Shown: positions 6,055-6,902 of the stretch, in pieces | Layout of the letters: each line of letters begins with the position of its first letter | Numbering within the stretch: the first letter of the stretch is position 1 | Translations under genes and position numbers: made by a program | The notes under the pieces: model-generated | Databases searched by the model: none | Told to the model about the DNA's origin: nothing | What the model saw: only the letters and a program-made list of their open reading frames with translations | Assembly: GCA_021737205.1 (NCBI GenBank) | Contig: JAIPEK010000121.1 | Location: forward strand, 1 to 6,902 | DNA: 6,902 nucleotides | Source of the DNA: Desulfarculaceae bacterium | Lineage (GTDB): Bacteria > Desulfobacterota > Desulfobacteria > Desulfobacterales > Desulfobacteraceae | Direction of reading: 5' to 3'

Positions 6055-6888
6055 ATGCTGCAATCCGATGACCTGCTTTACATATACTATCTCAAGGGCA
6101 CCATTGATCCAGACGACCCCCGCCCCCTGAGAAGCGATCATTTTCAAGGTACCTGGGCGGAAGACGGGTGCTCTTTTCTGTTTTTCACTTTTCCGGAAGA
6201 TGAGCTGGTCGAAAAGTTGGTGAAAAATACGGCGGACGCTCAATTCATGGACCGGTATGAAATGACTGTGGCCCAATGGCACGGGGATTCGGTGGAACCC
6301 TTTGTTGTGGGGGGTATCCGTGTCATCCCTTCCTGGGAGTACGCACAGCCGGAAAAAAACGGACGCAAACAGGTGGTGCTCAACCCCGGCGTGGTGTTCG
6401 GCACCGGGCGGCATCCCACCACTGAAGACAGCCTGGATCTGATGCAGGCTCTTATCCGGCACCAACCGGTCCGCACGTGTCTGGATATCGGAACCGGAAC
6501 CGGTCTGCTTTCCCTGGCTGCGGCCGTAATGGGGGTTGGTCGCGCGGTGGCCTGCGATTTCAACATGCTGGCGGTCAAAACCGCCCGGGAGAATGCAAAA
6601 ATCAACGATCTGAAACAAAACATTCTGGCGGTTTGCGGAAAAGGGGAGGAACTGATCGATATCCGTGCCGATCTTCTGATGGCCAATATTCACTACGATG
6701 TGATGAAAGCATTGGTGGAAACACAGGGGTTTTATGAAAAGAAGTGGTTTGTTCTGTCAGGGCTTTTCAACAGCCAGGCGGAAAAAATTCTCTCCCGGCT
6801 CCATGACAAGCCCGTGACAATTCTGGAACGGCGCTGCCCCGACGGGATGTGGAACACCATCAGCGGCAGGGTGGAACAACCGGTTTGA
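6055..6888 (+). CDS. PrmA-family SAM-dependent methyltransferase, substrate unknown
   Basis: 277 residues, stop TGA at 6886-6888. Clearly a paralogue of PrmA: NPGVVFGTGRHPTT (110-123) matches the PrmA signature with Asp to Asn at 110 and Thr to Arg at 119; TCLDIGTGTGLLSL (141-154) is SAM motif I; D168 in ACDFN is the expected ribose-binding acidic residue; LMANIHYDVM (208-217) replaces the NILA motif, keeping Asn and Ile. The N-terminal region about 1-75 (YLKGTI at 12-17, WAEDGCSFLFF at 34-44) does not look like the L11-binding domain of the neighbouring PrmA, and the DW...SW linker is reduced to AQW. The catalytic fold is therefore retained while substrate recognition appears changed, so another protein substrate is likely; which one cannot be read from sequence. 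Annotation pipelines would probably label it L11 methyltransferase, which I would not accept given the true PrmA next door. It is transcribed divergently from prmA with its own promoter. The gene following it, if any, lies outside the window. Confidence 0.82.
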   Translation: MLQSDDLLYIYYLKGTIDPDDPRPLRSDHFQGTWAEDGCSFLFFTFPEDELVEKLVKNTADAQFMDRYEMTVAQWHGDSVEPFVVGGIRVIPSWEYAQPEKNGRKQVVLNPGVVFGTGRHPTTEDSLDLMQALIRHQPVRTCLDIGTGTGLLSLAAAVMGVGRAVACDFNMLAVKTARENAKINDLKQNILAVCGKGEELIDIRADLLMANIHYDVMKALVETQGFYEKKWFVLSGLFNSQAEKILSRLHDKPVTILERRCPDGMWNTISGRVEQPV

Positions 6889-6902
6889 GGTATAACCGGG
6901 CC

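Noticed and set aside
5709..6071. 120-residue + strand frame running through the intergenic region
   Set aside because: It begins antisense to prmA, translates the nonamer repeat into a spurious peptide and runs into the next gene's start.
6010..6693. - strand open frame opposite the second methyltransferase
   Set aside because: It is antisense to a gene with clear SAM and PrmA motifs, and lacks motifs of its own.

Overview
The window reads as a piece of bacterial chromosome, most likely from a Desulfobacterota (deltaproteobacterial) species. This placement is an inference from gene order, protein style and moderate GC content; no rRNA or other phylogenetic marker is present to settle it. 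It is dense and largely housekeeping: six recognisable genes, almost no spacing on the left, and one 233-base intergenic region on the right.

Left block (1-4920, all + strand): the 3' end of ftsE, then complete ftsX, an envC-like amidase activator, a ctpA-type S41 protease, and a yibQ-type divergent polysaccharide deacetylase. The genes overlap or nearly touch (ftsX/envC by 34 nt, ctpA/yibQ by 8 nt, envC-ctpA 6 nt apart), so they look like one operon. Together they describe a septal cell-wall remodelling module. FtsEX is an ABC-type complex at the division site that passes a conformational signal through its periplasmic loop to the coiled coil of the EnvC-like protein. That protein has a degenerate LytM domain and probably activates a peptidoglycan amidase encoded elsewhere. 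The membrane-anchored protease is a candidate for limiting the amount of hydrolases or their activators. The YibQ-like protein is an envelope carbohydrate-esterase-fold protein of unknown substrate. The order envC-ctpA-yibQ is also known in Pseudomonas, and envC-yibQ in E. coli.

Right block (4921-6902): prmA (ribosomal protein L11 methyltransferase) on the - strand converges on yibQ with a 4-nt gap, and a 9-bp inverted repeat sits at the junction. Divergent from prmA is a second PrmA-family methyltransferase on the + strand (6055-6888), clearly related but with altered motif residues and a different N-terminus. Between the two lies the most unusual DNA of the window: a 90-nt imperfect palindrome whose arms are each built from three 9-nt units ending in TGAAG, followed by a good sigma70-type promoter for the second methyltransferase and a weaker candidate promoter pointing the other way.

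I see no mobile element, CRISPR array, tRNA or rRNA. No plainly new system is visible. The items most worth a second look are the nonamer palindrome, the divergent PrmA paralogue pair, and the partly degenerate EnvC with an added SH3b domain.
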